Positions 43,239 through 52,509 of a stretch of DNA of 64,000 nt are shown in pieces (position 1 is the stretch's first letter; each line of letters begins with the position of its first letter). This DNA comes from Streptomyces xanthii (GTDB lineage Bacteria > Actinomycetota > Actinomycetes > Streptomycetales > Streptomycetaceae), in NCBI RefSeq assembly GCF_014621695.1, contig NZ_CP061281.1:7626001-7690000 (forward strand). The letters are read 5' to 3'. The notes under the pieces were generated by a model. It was given only the letters and a program-made list of their open reading frames with translations, had not been told where the DNA came from and made no database searches. The position numbers were made by a program, and so were the translations under genes.

Positions 43239-43955
43239 TCAGCGGTGTTCGGGGTTCTCGAAATCGAAGCGGCAACCGGCGTCCCACTCGGAGCGCTGGT
43301 TCCCGTGCGCCGGAATGCCGCCTGCGTCCTTGAGCATGCGGGCCAGGTGGAGCTGGTTCCAGGTCATGAAGGTGGTGTTGCGGTTGGTGAAGTCGTTCTC
43401 CGGCCCGCCGGAGCCGGGGTCGAGGTAGGACGGGCCGGGACCGGCCGGGCCGACCCAGCCCGCGTCGGCCTGCGGCGGGATCACGTACCCGAGGTGCTGG
43501 AGGCTGTAGAGGACGTTCATCGCGCAGTGCTTGGCGCCGTCCTCGTTGCCGGTGATCAAGCAGCCGCCCACGCGCCCGTAATACGCGTACTGGCCGCGGT
43601 CGTTGAGGATCGACGAGCAGGCGTACAGGCGCTCGATCACCTTTTTCATGACCGAGGAGTTGTCGCCCAGCCATACGGGTCCGGCCAAGGTGAGGATGTC
43701 GGCGGCCATCACCTTCTCGTAGACGGCGGGCCACTCGTCGGTCTCCCACCCGTGCTCGGTCATGTCGGGCCACACGCCGGTCGCGAGGTCGAGGTCCACC
43801 GCCCGCAGCACCTCGACCTCGACGCCCTGCCGCTCCATGATGCCGGTGCTGATGTCGATCAGCCCCTGAGTGTGGCTGCGCTCCGGCGACCGCTTGAGCG
43901 TGCAATTGATCACCAGAGCGCGGAGATCACGGTAGGACGTGGCGGTGTCGTTCAT
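43239..43955 (-). CDS. NAD(P)H-dependent FMN reductase / flavodoxin-fold protein
   Basis: About 238 aa flavodoxin-fold oxidoreductase. Early beta strand with phosphate-binding loop (RALVINCTLKRSPERSHTQGLI), then ADILTLAGPVWLGDNSSVMKKVIERLYA and CLITGNEDGAKHCAMNV. It likely binds FMN and reduces flavin, quinone or a metal/metalloid; the exact substrate is not clear. Start at ATG 43955 behind AGGGGA. Confidence 0.87.
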   Translation of the reverse strand: MNDTATSYRDLRALVINCTLKRSPERSHTQGLIDISTGIMERQGVEVEVLRAVDLDLATGVWPDMTEHGWETDEWPAVYEKVMAADILTLAGPVWLGDNSSVMKKVIERLYACSSILNDRGQYAYYGRVGGCLITGNEDGAKHCAMNVLYSLQHLGYVIPPQADAGWVGPAGPGPSYLDPGSGGPENDFTNRNTTFMTWNQLHLARMLKDAGGIPAHGNQRSEWDAGCRFDFENPEHR

Positions 43956-44236
43956 CGATGCGTCCCCTCGCGGGCGAGTGAGTGGTCCGGTGGCGCAGCA
44001 CGCCCGGGCTGCCGATGCCACGACAGCTCCGGGTCGGTTCCGCCGACAATTCCACCCACTCTCTCGCGTCGCGGAGCGAAGGGGTGGAGCGCCGCACGCG
44101 AGGTGGAGAAGCAGTGCTCTTGATCACTCAGGTGGCCCCGCCCCGACAGCGCGGGGGAGTCCTGCCGGCCGGTCCAGGGGCTGAAGGGTTCTCATCGACA
44201 CCACCGAGATCCGCGGCCCCTGCCTCGGCCCCGTGC

Positions 44237-44755
44237 TCAGAGCTCGCCGCGCCGTGCGAGCTGCCTCAGCGCGTTCTCACGGATGATCTCGTCCTCGTCG
44301 TCACGCAGCCCCTCAAGAACTTCCCGGGCCTGCCTGCCGGGGAGGGCGCCGAGAGCCCAGATCGCCTTCACCGCGAGGGCCCGGTTCTCGTCCCAGTCCA
44401 GGTGCTCGGGAACCCAGTGGGTCGCCAGGACCAGCGTCGGCAAGGTCTCGGGGGAGCGGAGCCTGGCCAGCGTGGACACGATGTCCTCGTGCTCCCTGTG
44501 CCATTCGGCGGGGAACAGCACGGTCAGAGGTTCCAGGAAGTCATCGGGCGGGGCGCCGGCGGCGGCCTTGATGATCAATGCCATCTCGACGTCGTCGGCG
44601 TCCCGGCGCTCCATGGCGTCCCGGAGCAGCCGGAGCGCCAAGGCCCCGCCGTCGGTCTCGCCGAAGTGGGCGAGCACTTCGTCGATCGTGCGCGTCGGCG
44701 GCGAGCCCGGTGCAAACACGAGGCCCATCACCAGGTCCTGCTCCTCGGGGGACAT
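44237..44755 (-). CDS. HEAT-repeat-like hypothetical protein
   Basis: About 172 aa, acidic, all-helical. Repeated helix pairs (LPTLVLATHWVPEHLDWDENRALAVKAIWALG; REVLEGLRDDEDEIIRENALRQLARR) indicate HEAT/PBS-lyase-like repeats, a protein-binding scaffold. No signal or membrane segment. ATG 44755 has GGAGG ten bases upstream. It lies 80 bp downstream of the TetR gene, same strand, and may be cotranscribed. Confidence 0.7.
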   Translation of the reverse strand: MSPEEQDLVMGLVFAPGSPPTRTIDEVLAHFGETDGGALALRLLRDAMERRDADDVEMALIIKAAAGAPPDDFLEPLTVLFPAEWHREHEDIVSTLARLRSPETLPTLVLATHWVPEHLDWDENRALAVKAIWALGALPGRQAREVLEGLRDDEDEIIRENALRQLARRGEL

Positions 44756-44835
44756 CGTTTGACCGCCTCCTCTGCGTCCTGCAGTGGGAATCTGAGTGTG
44801 CAAGCCGGGCAGGACCGGGACCCGGGGCCGCACGA

Positions 44836-45510
44836 TCACGAATGGGTCGACCGGCTCGCGCCGATGGCGGTCTCGATGTGTGCGAGCTGGGCGGCGAGGA
44901 TCTCCTCGAACGCGGCGCGGCGGTCCGCCCCGAGCGGGCGGACGTCACGGGCGAAGTGGGCCAGGGTGGGGAAGCGTTCGGGGTCGGCGCCGAGTACCGC
45001 GACGCGGAACAGTTCCATGCCCTGCTCGTGCTCTTCCGCGGTGATGGTGCTGACTCCGGCTTCGGAGGCGATCAGCGCGGAGATGAGGACCGCGAGCCGG
45101 TGGTAGTGCGCCGGGATCTCCTCGTCGGGCAGCCCGGCCACGCGCAGGGCCTGCAACACCTCTTCCATGACCATGCGGGAGCCGGCGCCGCCTGACGCGT
45201 ATCGCCCCCAGATCGCGGCGAGTTGGGGTTGCTGACCGAAGGCCTCTCTCACGCGAAGAGCCAGGGCGGTGAGGCGCTGCCGCCAGTCATCCTGGGCGCG
45301 GTAGCCGTCCATGGAGGCCAGGAGGATCCGGTCGGCGACCGCGCGCAGCAGTTCGGTCTTGCTGCGGAAGTGCCGGTAGAGGCTGGAGGAATCGGTCCCC
45401 AGGGTCGCGGCGAGCTTGCGCACGCTGAACGACTCCGCGTCGCTCGTGCGCAGCAACTCCGCTGCCGCGTCCAGGATCTCCTCCGTCGCCCAACGCCTTC
45501 GACCTGCCAT
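44836..45510 (-). CDS. TetR-family transcriptional regulator
   Basis: 224 aa. N-terminal helix-turn-helix (EEILDAAAELLRTSDAESFSVRKLAATLGTDSSSLYRHFRSKTEL) and a C-terminal ligand domain of TetR_C type. It is divergent from the beta-lactamase-fold hydrolase gene; a perfect 7-3-7 palindrome lies between them, 46 bp upstream of its start. It probably represses both genes until a small ligand binds. Confidence 0.91.
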   Translation of the reverse strand: MAGRRRWATEEILDAAAELLRTSDAESFSVRKLAATLGTDSSSLYRHFRSKTELLRAVADRILLASMDGYRAQDDWRQRLTALALRVREAFGQQPQLAAIWGRYASGGAGSRMVMEEVLQALRVAGLPDEEIPAHYHRLAVLISALIASEAGVSTITAEEHEQGMELFRVAVLGADPERFPTLAHFARDVRPLGADRRAAFEEILAAQLAHIETAIGASRSTHS

Positions 45511-45548
45511 TTCGCCCCTCTCGTCAGGCCCAACTCTAGCCTATGCAC

Positions 45549-45576
45549 TTGGTGTTGCACGCGGTGCGTGCATAAT
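45549..45576 (+). promoter_or_regulatory. TetR operator and promoter of the hydrolase gene
   Basis: TGCACGC-GGT-GCGTGCA (45556-45572) is a perfect inverted repeat. It lies between TTGGTG (-35-like, 45549-45554) and CATAAT (-10-like, 45571-45576), a 16-bp spacer, so a bound TetR dimer would block the promoter. Confidence 0.7.
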
Positions 45577-45697
45577 GAGGACGTGGGCAGGGCGAGCACG
45601 CCGGCAGCACGTGGGCCGACATGCCACGCGTGCCCAGCCGCCCGAACCGGGCGTCCGGATCGGAGCTCACCTCGAGCCATGCGAAAGGAAGCCTGTC

Positions 45698-46816
45698 GTG
45701 AGGAACTCACTGGACCTGGCGGCGCTGGACGCGGCCATCGAGAACGTCCACCGCGCCGGGATGCCGGGCCTGTTCGCCGAGGTACTGGACGGCGACCAGG
45801 TCTGGCGCGGCGCCGCGGGCGTCGCGGATGTCGCCACCGGCCGCCCCGTGACCGCCGGCATGCGGCACCGAGTCGGCAGCATCACGAAGACCTTCGTCTC
45901 CGCCGCGATCCTGCACCTGGCCGAGGCCGGCCGGATCGGGCTCGACACACCGATCGGCCGGTACCTCCCCGAGCTGGTCCCCGGGGAACGCGGTGACGCG
46001 ATCACGGTCGAAATGCTGATCAACCATACGAGCGGCCTCGCCGAGTACCTCCCGTACGCCTACCCCTCCCTCAAGGCGCTCCCCGCCGTCGCCGACACCA
46101 GCCCCCAGAGCCTGGACGACCTCCGCTTCACGCATTTCGACCCCCTCGAACTGATCGAGATGGGGGTCACCGCACCCGCCGTCGGCACACCCGGCGGCGC
46201 TCCGGGGGTGTACTCCAACACCAACTACCTGCTCCTCGGCCAGCTCCTGGAACAGGTGACCGGCACCGCGGCCGAGCAGTACATCACCCGGAACGTCATC
46301 GAGCGCGCCGGGCTCCGGGACACCGGGTTCCCCGCAGGACCGTACGTCGGCGAGCCTCACTCGCAGCTCTACGAGGCGTGGTTCGGCATGATCGACCCAC
46401 CGCGCGACTACAGCGTCTACGACATGTCCTGGACGGCCCCGGCGGCCTCGCTGATCTCGACCGTCGCGGACCTCAACCGCTTCTACCGCCTGCTGCTGGC
46501 CGGCGAGATCGTCAGCCCGGCGTCACTGGCGCGGATGCAGCGCACCGGCCCGGTCATCTCCCACGCGGGCACGATGATCGAGTACGGACTCGGCCTCTAC
46601 CCGATGAAGGAGCCGGGGCAGCCCACGTTCTGGGGCAACGGCGGCTCGGTCTGGGGCGGCGGTGCGCTGGCCATGATCCGGGTCGACGGTGAGCGGCAGA
46701 TGGCCGTCGCGGTGAACATGCAGCGGTGGAACAGACTCGACTCCTCCGGCAACCCCCAGCCCCACCCCATCGACGCCGCCCTTGAGGCTCTGTACCGCGT
46801 GGCGATGTACGGCTGA
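45698..46816 (+). CDS. Serine hydrolase, beta-lactamase/DD-carboxypeptidase fold
   Basis: About 372 aa. Class C beta-lactamase-like fold with SxxK as SITK (RVGSITKTFVSAAILHLA), YxN as YSNTNY, and a late GGGALA region in place of the KTG box (the HxG/KTG equivalent reads WGGG). No signal peptide is seen, so it is probably a cytosolic esterase or peptidase rather than a true beta-lactamase. GTG start at 45698, after AAAGGAA. Controlled by the divergent TetR. Confidence 0.88.
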   Translation: MRNSLDLAALDAAIENVHRAGMPGLFAEVLDGDQVWRGAAGVADVATGRPVTAGMRHRVGSITKTFVSAAILHLAEAGRIGLDTPIGRYLPELVPGERGDAITVEMLINHTSGLAEYLPYAYPSLKALPAVADTSPQSLDDLRFTHFDPLELIEMGVTAPAVGTPGGAPGVYSNTNYLLLGQLLEQVTGTAAEQYITRNVIERAGLRDTGFPAGPYVGEPHSQLYEAWFGMIDPPRDYSVYDMSWTAPAASLISTVADLNRFYRLLLAGEIVSPASLARMQRTGPVISHAGTMIEYGLGLYPMKEPGQPTFWGNGGSVWGGGALAMIRVDGERQMAVAVNMQRWNRLDSSGNPQPHPIDAALEALYRVAMYG

Positions 46817-46933
46817 CCGGCCCGCCACCGACACCGCAAGCCGAGTGAGGCGGCGCGGCCACTGCCGACCCGGCGGCTGTCCGAGCCCACAACTCAACAG
46901 ACGAGCGTCACATCGCAGAATTGGAGTCCCGGC

Positions 46934-47323
46934 ATGACCGTCGCACCGATCGATCTCTTCTCCTCCTTCATTCACCTGGACGACGGTGGCCAGGTGCGCG
47001 CCGAGCCACCCGTGTTCGACTCCGAGCGGGACGGCTGGCAGGTGATGACCTTCCATGTGGAGACCGATGCCGACGTCCACGGCGACCACTGGGAGATCCA
47101 CACCGAGGCGGACGAACTCGTGTCCTGCCTCACCGGCGGCATACGTCTCTTCTTCCGTCCCGAACAGCCGGGAGGGCTGGAGGAGGAGGTCAGGCTGGCG
47201 GCCGGAACCGCGGCTGTCGTCCCGCGCGGGCGGTGGCACCGCATCGCGCTGGACGGCCCCAGCGACATCATGTCCGTCACTCTGCCCCGTGGCAGCCGCC
47301 TTCAGAGGCGGGCCGAGGGCTAG
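46934..47323 (+). CDS. Cupin-domain protein
   Basis: 129 aa single-domain cupin. Motif 1 is around HGDHWEIHTEADELVSCLTGG (metal-ligand His and Glu) and motif 2 around GTAAVVPRGRWHRI. Such proteins bind a divalent metal and may be small dioxygenases, isomerases or non-catalytic. It follows the serine hydrolase gene by 117 bp on the same strand and may share its promoter. Confidence 0.82.
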   Translation: MTVAPIDLFSSFIHLDDGGQVRAEPPVFDSERDGWQVMTFHVETDADVHGDHWEIHTEADELVSCLTGGIRLFFRPEQPGGLEEEVRLAAGTAAVVPRGRWHRIALDGPSDIMSVTLPRGSRLQRRAEG

Positions 47324-47370
47324 TCGAGCTCTGAGAGCTCGTTCCTCGTCCGACCTCCGGGGGTGAGCGA

Positions 47371-48039
47371 TCAGACAGCCGTCGTCGCGCCGAGGTACGG
47401 AGCGAAATGCTCGGCGACCTCCGCCGCCACCGCCACCGCGTCGAGTGTCCCGTCGACCTCGATGACGCGAATGCCGAGGCGGCGGGCGTTCTGTACGGCG
47501 TCCTCGGCGACCAGCCGGTCACGGGCCACACGGTTGGCCTGGGCGCGGGCCGGGTCGGCGACAGGGGCGTTGAGCCTTCCCGCGCGGGGGAGGGTCCGGA
47601 GCTGGTGCCGGCGGAAGTCCTCGGTGGGGACCAGGACGAGCATGCGCCGGGGCGAGTCGAGCAGCGGCGCGACCAGCTCCGGTCGCAGCCCCCATCCCTC
47701 AGCGATCGCGGGGCGGCCGGTGAACAGTGCGCGCAGGTCGTCCAGCGCCCATTCGAAGCGGACCGGGAAGCCGGCGAGCGTCTCGGCGGCCATCGCCTCT
47801 GGGCTCTGGTCCGTCCAGACCTCGTCGGGGGCGGGATCCTCCACGGGCTCGCCCAGAGCGATACGACGCGCGATCCGACGGTCCTGGTGTCCGCGGGCGT
47901 CGTGGTAGTCGTAGTGATACACCGTCAATCCGTGGCGCCTCGCGACGATTTCGGCGACGGTGGTCTTGCCCGACCACTGGGCGCCGCCGATCCACAACGC
48001 GCGGCGAAGGCTGCCATGTGGATCCCACACGTCTGGCAT
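47371..48039 (-). CDS. P-loop NTPase / kinase-like protein
   Basis: About 222 aa. Walker A GGAQWSGKTT near residue 20, then HYDYHDARGHQDRR, and a Walker B-like hydrophobic strand (RMLVLVPTEDF). The size and layout fit small AAA_33-like or uridine-kinase-like P-loop proteins that phosphorylate small molecules; no specific family can be named. ATG 48039 follows GGGAGGA. Confidence 0.78.
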   Translation of the reverse strand: MPDVWDPHGSLRRALWIGGAQWSGKTTVAEIVARRHGLTVYHYDYHDARGHQDRRIARRIALGEPVEDPAPDEVWTDQSPEAMAAETLAGFPVRFEWALDDLRALFTGRPAIAEGWGLRPELVAPLLDSPRRMLVLVPTEDFRRHQLRTLPRAGRLNAPVADPARAQANRVARDRLVAEDAVQNARRLGIRVIEVDGTLDAVAVAAEVAEHFAPYLGATTAV

Positions 48040-48194
48040 GAGTGTCCTCCCGTTGGAGAGCGGCACAGACCCTCCGCTCGGGAACGAGTGTCCTGGTCCG
48101 ACGGCAAAAATTGCAGTCTTGTCTTCGCTGGGCGGTTGGCAGAGAGTGGGAAGGGAGGGGACCGGTCCGGCGTCATGCGTGGAAGCCTGTGCCC

Positions 48195-48656
48195 ATGGAT
48201 ACCTTCGCGGACCGAATCGACGGCGGCTGGGAGTGGTGGGAAGCCGCCATCGAGGAAGCGCAGGAAGGGCGCTGGGTCCGTGACGACGTGGAACGGCAGA
48301 TCATCCGGGACATCGGCGCCGCCACCAATTCCCTCTCGGGTGGCCGGACGGCCCCGTTCACCGACGACCCCTGGCACGTACGCGTCGGGAGGATCGCGAA
48401 CTGGGCCGGTGTGCTGCGACTCGCCGCCCGGGCAGGCGGATGGGTGCTCGAGCCAGTCGCCGGGCGCCGCCCACCGCACCCTGCGGGCATGACCGAGTTG
48501 CTGTCCGGCATCTACGCGGTCGCCGAGCAGGGAGAGATATGGATGCGGCAGCTTCTGAAGGGCCAGCTGCCGCCGGAAGGCGAGATCGCGAAGGCTGAGG
48601 GGTTCCTCACCGGGCCGGGGTCCGTCGAAGACCTCGAGCTCTTCTTCTACGACTGA
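48195..48656 (+). CDS. Hypothetical protein (153 aa)
   Basis: A soluble protein rich in Trp and Glu (GGWEWWEAAIEEAQEGRWVRDDVERQI; GEIWMRQLLKGQLPP; ending ELFFYD). No signal, membrane or known motif. Start at ATG 48195 after GGAAG; an in-frame GTG lies two codons upstream. It is divergent from the P-loop gene by 155 bp and converges on the SARP gene. Confidence 0.6.
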   Translation: MDTFADRIDGGWEWWEAAIEEAQEGRWVRDDVERQIIRDIGAATNSLSGGRTAPFTDDPWHVRVGRIANWAGVLRLAARAGGWVLEPVAGRRPPHPAGMTELLSGIYAVAEQGEIWMRQLLKGQLPPEGEIAKAEGFLTGPGSVEDLELFFYD

Positions 48657-48702
48657 AAGGCCGCGTCGCCGAGGCCGCCGTTGCCTTCGCCGGGGTCCAC
48701 CG

Positions 48703-49488
48703 TCACAGCCGCGCCATCTCGGCCACCAGACGGTGGGCCCGCGCCGTGTCCCAGGTGAGTGCGGCCGCGCGGATGGCCTCGACGCCGGGAGGTACGTCGA
48801 GACCGAGGTCCTCGGCGAAGACGGTCCGGCAGCGCTCGATCACTCCCAGCGCGCCGGGTACGTCACCCTGGGCGCAGTACGACGCGGCGAGCAGTTGCCA
48901 CAGGCGCTGCCGGTGCGGGGCTCCGGCCAGCACCGTCTCGATGCGGTACGGGAGCATCTCGGTGCGCTGAGTCAGCAGACACGCGGCGAAGTAGTTCTGG
49001 CAGGCCTCGAGGCGCGTGTTGTTGAGGCCCAGGGTGTGTGCGTGGAACCACCGTGTCGCGGGCAGCCGCTGACCGAACGGGCCGCGCCAGAGGGCGAGGG
49101 CCTCGCCGAGGGCGCCGACCGCACGCTGGTGCTGTCCCGCCGCGAGCAGCTCACGCCCCTGCCGGGCGAGCCGCAGGAAGCGGGACAGGTCGATCTCGTC
49201 CGCGTCGACGCGGAGGGCGTACCCGGTGTCCGCGCCTCGGCTGGTGGTGAGGCGCTTGCTCAGGCCCGGCTGCGCGGAGTCCAGACTGCGGCGCAGTCCG
49301 GTGAGGTGGCTTCTGAGGTTGGCCACCGCGGAGCTCGGCGGGGCGGGCCACAACAGCTCCACCAACTCGTCCATGCCCATGAACTGCCCCCGGCGCAGCA
49401 GGAGTGCGGTGAGCAGCGCCCGCCGGGTGCTGGACTGCATCTCGGTCGCGCCGGCGATCCTCACCGGCCCCAGCAGTCTGAAGAGCAT
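48703..49488 (-). CDS. SARP/BTAD-family regulator (short AfsR-type)
   Basis: About 261 aa, the size of a minimal SARP such as ActII-ORF4 or RedD: OmpR-like DNA-binding domain (residues ~1-95; FRLLGPVRIAG, RRALLTALLLRRGQFMGMDELVELLW, ANLRSHLTGLRRSL) plus bacterial transcriptional activation domain (residues ~100-250; ARQGRELLAAGQHQRAVGAL, YFAACLLTQRTEML, WQLLAASYCAQGDVPGAL). Start at ATG 49488 (MLFRLLGPV is the usual SARP N-terminus); a longer start at 49518 is possible. SARPs often activate antibiotic clusters; none is seen next to it. Confidence 0.87.
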   Translation of the reverse strand: MLFRLLGPVRIAGATEMQSSTRRALLTALLLRRGQFMGMDELVELLWPAPPSSAVANLRSHLTGLRRSLDSAQPGLSKRLTTSRGADTGYALRVDADEIDLSRFLRLARQGRELLAAGQHQRAVGALGEALALWRGPFGQRLPATRWFHAHTLGLNNTRLEACQNYFAACLLTQRTEMLPYRIETVLAGAPHRQRLWQLLAASYCAQGDVPGALGVIERCRTVFAEDLGLDVPPGVEAIRAAALTWDTARAHRLVAEMARL

Positions 49489-49759
49489 CTGGACCTTGCC
49501 TCCCGTGAACTGCGCCATGCCTCGGTCGACACCGAATATCGCAGGTGGCCGCGGTGCCGAGGGGCCAGGAAGGGTGGCCAGATCTGGTCAACCGGGCGGA
49601 ACATGCTGCCTGTTGATGTCCTGTCACGCCTGTCACAGGGACGCCACGGGTCGGTCACCGGGCCAGGTGACGGCTTCCAACTCGCAGATCGCGACTTCTA
49701 GGCTCCAGGCATCATTCGCCGGCCGGACTCATCCCCGCCCATCCCCCACGGAGCGACGC

Positions 49760-50761
49760 TTGCCCGCGCATCACATGGCCGTCCTCGGCATCACGGCGGT
49801 GGAGGAGGAGGTCTACCGGTTGCTGTTGCGCAGCCCCGGAGCCGAGCTCTCCGAGGTGCACGTTCTGTCGAGGCAGGAACCGATCGTGCTGGACGCGGCC
49901 GTGCGCCGGCTGCGGGAACTGCACGTCCTTCGCGAGGACGGCGGCAAGGTGTGGCCGCACACCCCTGACGTGGTCGTGAACCGGCTGGCCCAGCAACGGC
50001 TGGAGGAGCTCTACCACGCCATTCGCACGCTCTCGGACCTGCGCCCCATCGTGGACTCGCTGACGCTCGAGTCGTCCGAGCGGAGCCCGGACGCCGAACA
50101 CGCCCCGGTGGAGCGACTGATCGGCTTGCCCGCCATCCGCGAACGCCTGGACGAACTGGCCTTCTTCGCACGCTCGGAGATCCTGGCCTGCGAGCCGTAC
50201 GACGCGCTGACCCCGGAGAACATCGAGAATGCGCGCCCGCTCGATCTGCGCTGCCTGCGCCGCGGCGTCGTCGTGCGCAACCTGGTCCGCGCGTCCGCGG
50301 TCGCGGACGACACCACCCGCGCCTACCTCCAGGAACTGACCGCGGCAGGGGCCCGGGTCCGGGTGATCGAGGACCTGAGTGAGCTGATGCTCGTCTACGA
50401 CCACCGCACGACGCTCGTACCGGTGGACCCGAAGAACACCTCCAAAGGTGCGCTCTGCTCGAGCGAGGAGGGGATCGTCACCACCGTCGTCAACAACTTC
50501 GAGCGGCTGTGGGCGGGGGCCGCCGAGTTCAGCGACGTGGTCGAGCAGGGAAGCCGTGGGTCCGGGGAACCCGAACTGACCGGTCTGCAGGCCGAGGTGT
50601 TGCGGGCCATGTGCACGGTCAGCAAGGACGAGACCGGCGCGCGCCAGGTCGGCACGGCCCTGCGTACGTATCGCCGCTACATCTCGGAGCTGATCCGGAT
50701 CCTCGGCGCGGAGAATCGTGCCCACGCGGCGCTGCTGGCCCGTGAACGGGGCTGGATCTGA
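49760..50761 (+). CDS. TrmB/LuxR-like regulator
   Basis: About 333 aa. N-terminal TrmB-like winged helix (MAVLGITAVEEEVYRLLLRSPG...AAVRRLRELHVLREDG), a middle PLD-like/effector region (LVYDHRTTLVPVDPKN; TVVNNFERLWAGA), and a C-terminal LuxR-type helix-turn-helix (LTGLQAEVLRAMCTVSKDETGARQVGTALRTYRRYISELIRIL). This is the same architecture as the gene at 36791-37783. I use TTG 49760, with GGAG at good spacing; ATG 49775 is the alternative. It is divergent from the SARP gene (271 bp between starts). Confidence 0.82.
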   Translation: MPAHHMAVLGITAVEEEVYRLLLRSPGAELSEVHVLSRQEPIVLDAAVRRLRELHVLREDGGKVWPHTPDVVVNRLAQQRLEELYHAIRTLSDLRPIVDSLTLESSERSPDAEHAPVERLIGLPAIRERLDELAFFARSEILACEPYDALTPENIENARPLDLRCLRRGVVVRNLVRASAVADDTTRAYLQELTAAGARVRVIEDLSELMLVYDHRTTLVPVDPKNTSKGALCSSEEGIVTTVVNNFERLWAGAAEFSDVVEQGSRGSGEPELTGLQAEVLRAMCTVSKDETGARQVGTALRTYRRYISELIRILGAENRAHAALLARERGWI

Positions 50762-50920
50762 CGTCCACGGGCATGGCCCGCGCGGGCCGTCCGCCGCGGG
50801 GCACACGGACCCTGCTCCTGATGTGATCGGGGAAGAGGTGCGGCACATGCGACGGTCCGGGCACCGTGCTCGGCGCCCGGACCGCTCGACCGGCCCACGT
50901 GGGGCCCTCTCGCCTCGATA

Positions 50921-51127
50921 TCAGGACTTCGGCTTCTCCTGCCAGCCGTTGGCCGGCCCGCAGGCAGGGTCCTTGGGGTCGAAGCAGGGCTTCGACACTA
51001 CGGTGCTGTCGCCGCTCGCGGACGCGAAGTCGACGGCCACGGCGGCGCACGCCCCCGTCGCCGTCAGCACAGTCAGCACCGCCGCCGTGAACCCCCGGCC
51101 GAGCCTGCTGGTGACGGTACGCATCAT
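50921..51127 (-). CDS. Small exported protein (68 aa)
   Basis: A short protein with a signal-like N-terminus (RTVTSRLGRGFTAAVLTVLTATGACAAVAVDFAS). The mature part is tiny, with two Cys (KPCFDPKDPACGPANGW), a possible disulfide loop of eight residues, and a Lys/Pro tail. The ATG (two in tandem, 51127 and 51124) follows GGGAGGG. It lies 164 bp downstream of an FtsX-type permease on the same strand. Function unknown; see the cassette 50921-54943. Confidence 0.6.
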   Translation of the reverse strand: MMRTVTSRLGRGFTAAVLTVLTATGACAAVAVDFASASGDSTVVSKPCFDPKDPACGPANGWQEKPKS

Positions 51128-51291
51128 GGGTCTTCCCTCCCGGCGCCGCGCGGCGCCGCGTTCTCGAGAGCCGTCCGGGGCCTGATCCCCGGGAGCCCCC
51201 GAAGCATCGCAGCGATCTTCCGCCTCCCACAGAGCTCCCGTTGGCAGCCTCCTGACGTTCTCCGTGCACGATCCTGCCAACCGGAGGACGG

Positions 51292-52509
51292 TCACCAGTC
51301 CTTCATCGCCTCCGTGGGGGACTTGCGCGCCGCCCTGCGCGCCGGGACCACCGAGCCCGTCGCCACCACCAGCACCGTCAGACCGAGCACCAGGCACAGA
51401 GCGTCCGCGGAGGGCAGCACGAGCCAGCCACTGACATACGGTGCGAGATCGGCCCTGCCTCGCAGCAGAGCGGCGGTGCCACCGCCGAGGACCGCGCCGA
51501 GTGCCGTGCCGAGAAGCGCGGCCACGGCACCGACCACAGCCATCTCGGTGACGAGCATCGTCAGGACCGCGCGGGTGCGGAAACCGACCGCTTTGAGGAC
51601 GCCGATCTCCTGGGCGCGCTGCCGCGACAGCGCACCGGTCACGGTCACGGCGCCGACGAAGGCGAGGACGCCGAGCACTCCGAGCAGCACGCGGCCGACG
51701 ACTCCGATCATGTCGAGGACGGCGGGCAGTGCGTCGAGCTGCTGCTGGATCGTGACGGCGGGGTAGCCCAGTTCCTGCACCGACTTCGTCACGCGCGGCA
51801 CGTCCGACGCCGTCTCGGCGACCACGGTCAGCTGGTCGTAGCCGATGGTGGAGAGGTAGCGGTCCTCGGGTTCGCCGGCGCGACGTGCCGCCCACGCGAT
51901 CACGGTGGTGTCGGCGGCGTAGGCGGCATCGGGGTTGTCCAGCTGCCACGTCGGGTCGTACACACCGACGAGCCGAGCACGGTCGCGCACCCCCTTCCCC
52001 TCGCCCTGGCGCACGAAGCGCGTGGTCTCGATGTCGAGGTCTTCGCCGACGTGCCCGCTCAGGTCCACGCCCTGGGACTTGGCGGGCGCGACGATCTCGC
52101 CGGGGCGCAGCGGGAAGACGTGCTTGCGCACGGACTTCACGACCGGCGGGGGGAGCGCGGGACGGTAGGTCGTCGCGTACAGCAGAACGGTGTCGCCCGC
52201 TTCGGTCAGCACACCGAACGAGGCCTGGGCGCGGGGCTGGACGGAGGCGACGCGCGGCAGTTTCGCCAGCCGGGCCGCGGTGCGGTCCGTCAGCTGCCGG
52301 GCGTCGGGGCGCTCGTCCGGCCGGTCGACGGTGATGCTGCGGTTGGCGCTGCTCTCCCGGACATCCGCGTCGGCGGCGCCCTGCGCCCGGTCGGCGATGC
52401 CCAGCGCGCCCAGACAGACGGCGGCCGCGACGGCGACCAGGGCCACGAGGCCGAACAGGCGGCGGCGCAGGGCGTGGACGTTGGCGAGGGCCATCCCGAA
52501 GGTGTTCAC
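51292..52509 (-). CDS. FtsX-like ABC transporter permease
   Basis: 405 aa with one N-terminal membrane segment (LFGLVALVAVAAAVCLGALGIA), a ~210-residue extracytoplasmic MacB-PCD-like domain, and three C-terminal segments with the FtsX core (RAQEIGVLKAVGFRTRAVLTMLVTEM; PARRAARKSPTEAMKDW). It is of the MacB/LolCDE type, moving lipid, peptide or lipoprotein cargo or acting mechanically, rather than a classic importer. GTG start overlaps the stop of the ATPase gene by 4 bp. Confidence 0.9.
   Translation of the reverse strand: MNTFGMALANVHALRRRLFGLVALVAVAAAVCLGALGIADRAQGAADADVRESSANRSITVDRPDERPDARQLTDRTAARLAKLPRVASVQPRAQASFGVLTEAGDTVLLYATTYRPALPPPVVKSVRKHVFPLRPGEIVAPAKSQGVDLSGHVGEDLDIETTRFVRQGEGKGVRDRARLVGVYDPTWQLDNPDAAYAADTTVIAWAARRAGEPEDRYLSTIGYDQLTVVAETASDVPRVTKSVQELGYPAVTIQQQLDALPAVLDMIGVVGRVLLGVLGVLAFVGAVTVTGALSRQRAQEIGVLKAVGFRTRAVLTMLVTEMAVVGAVAALLGTALGAVLGGGTAALLRGRADLAPYVSGWLVLPSADALCLVLGLTVLVVATGSVVPARRAARKSPTEAMKDW

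Noticed and set aside
45698..46816. True secreted beta-lactamase
   Set aside because: No signal peptide and no canonical KTG box; more likely an esterase-type serine hydrolase.
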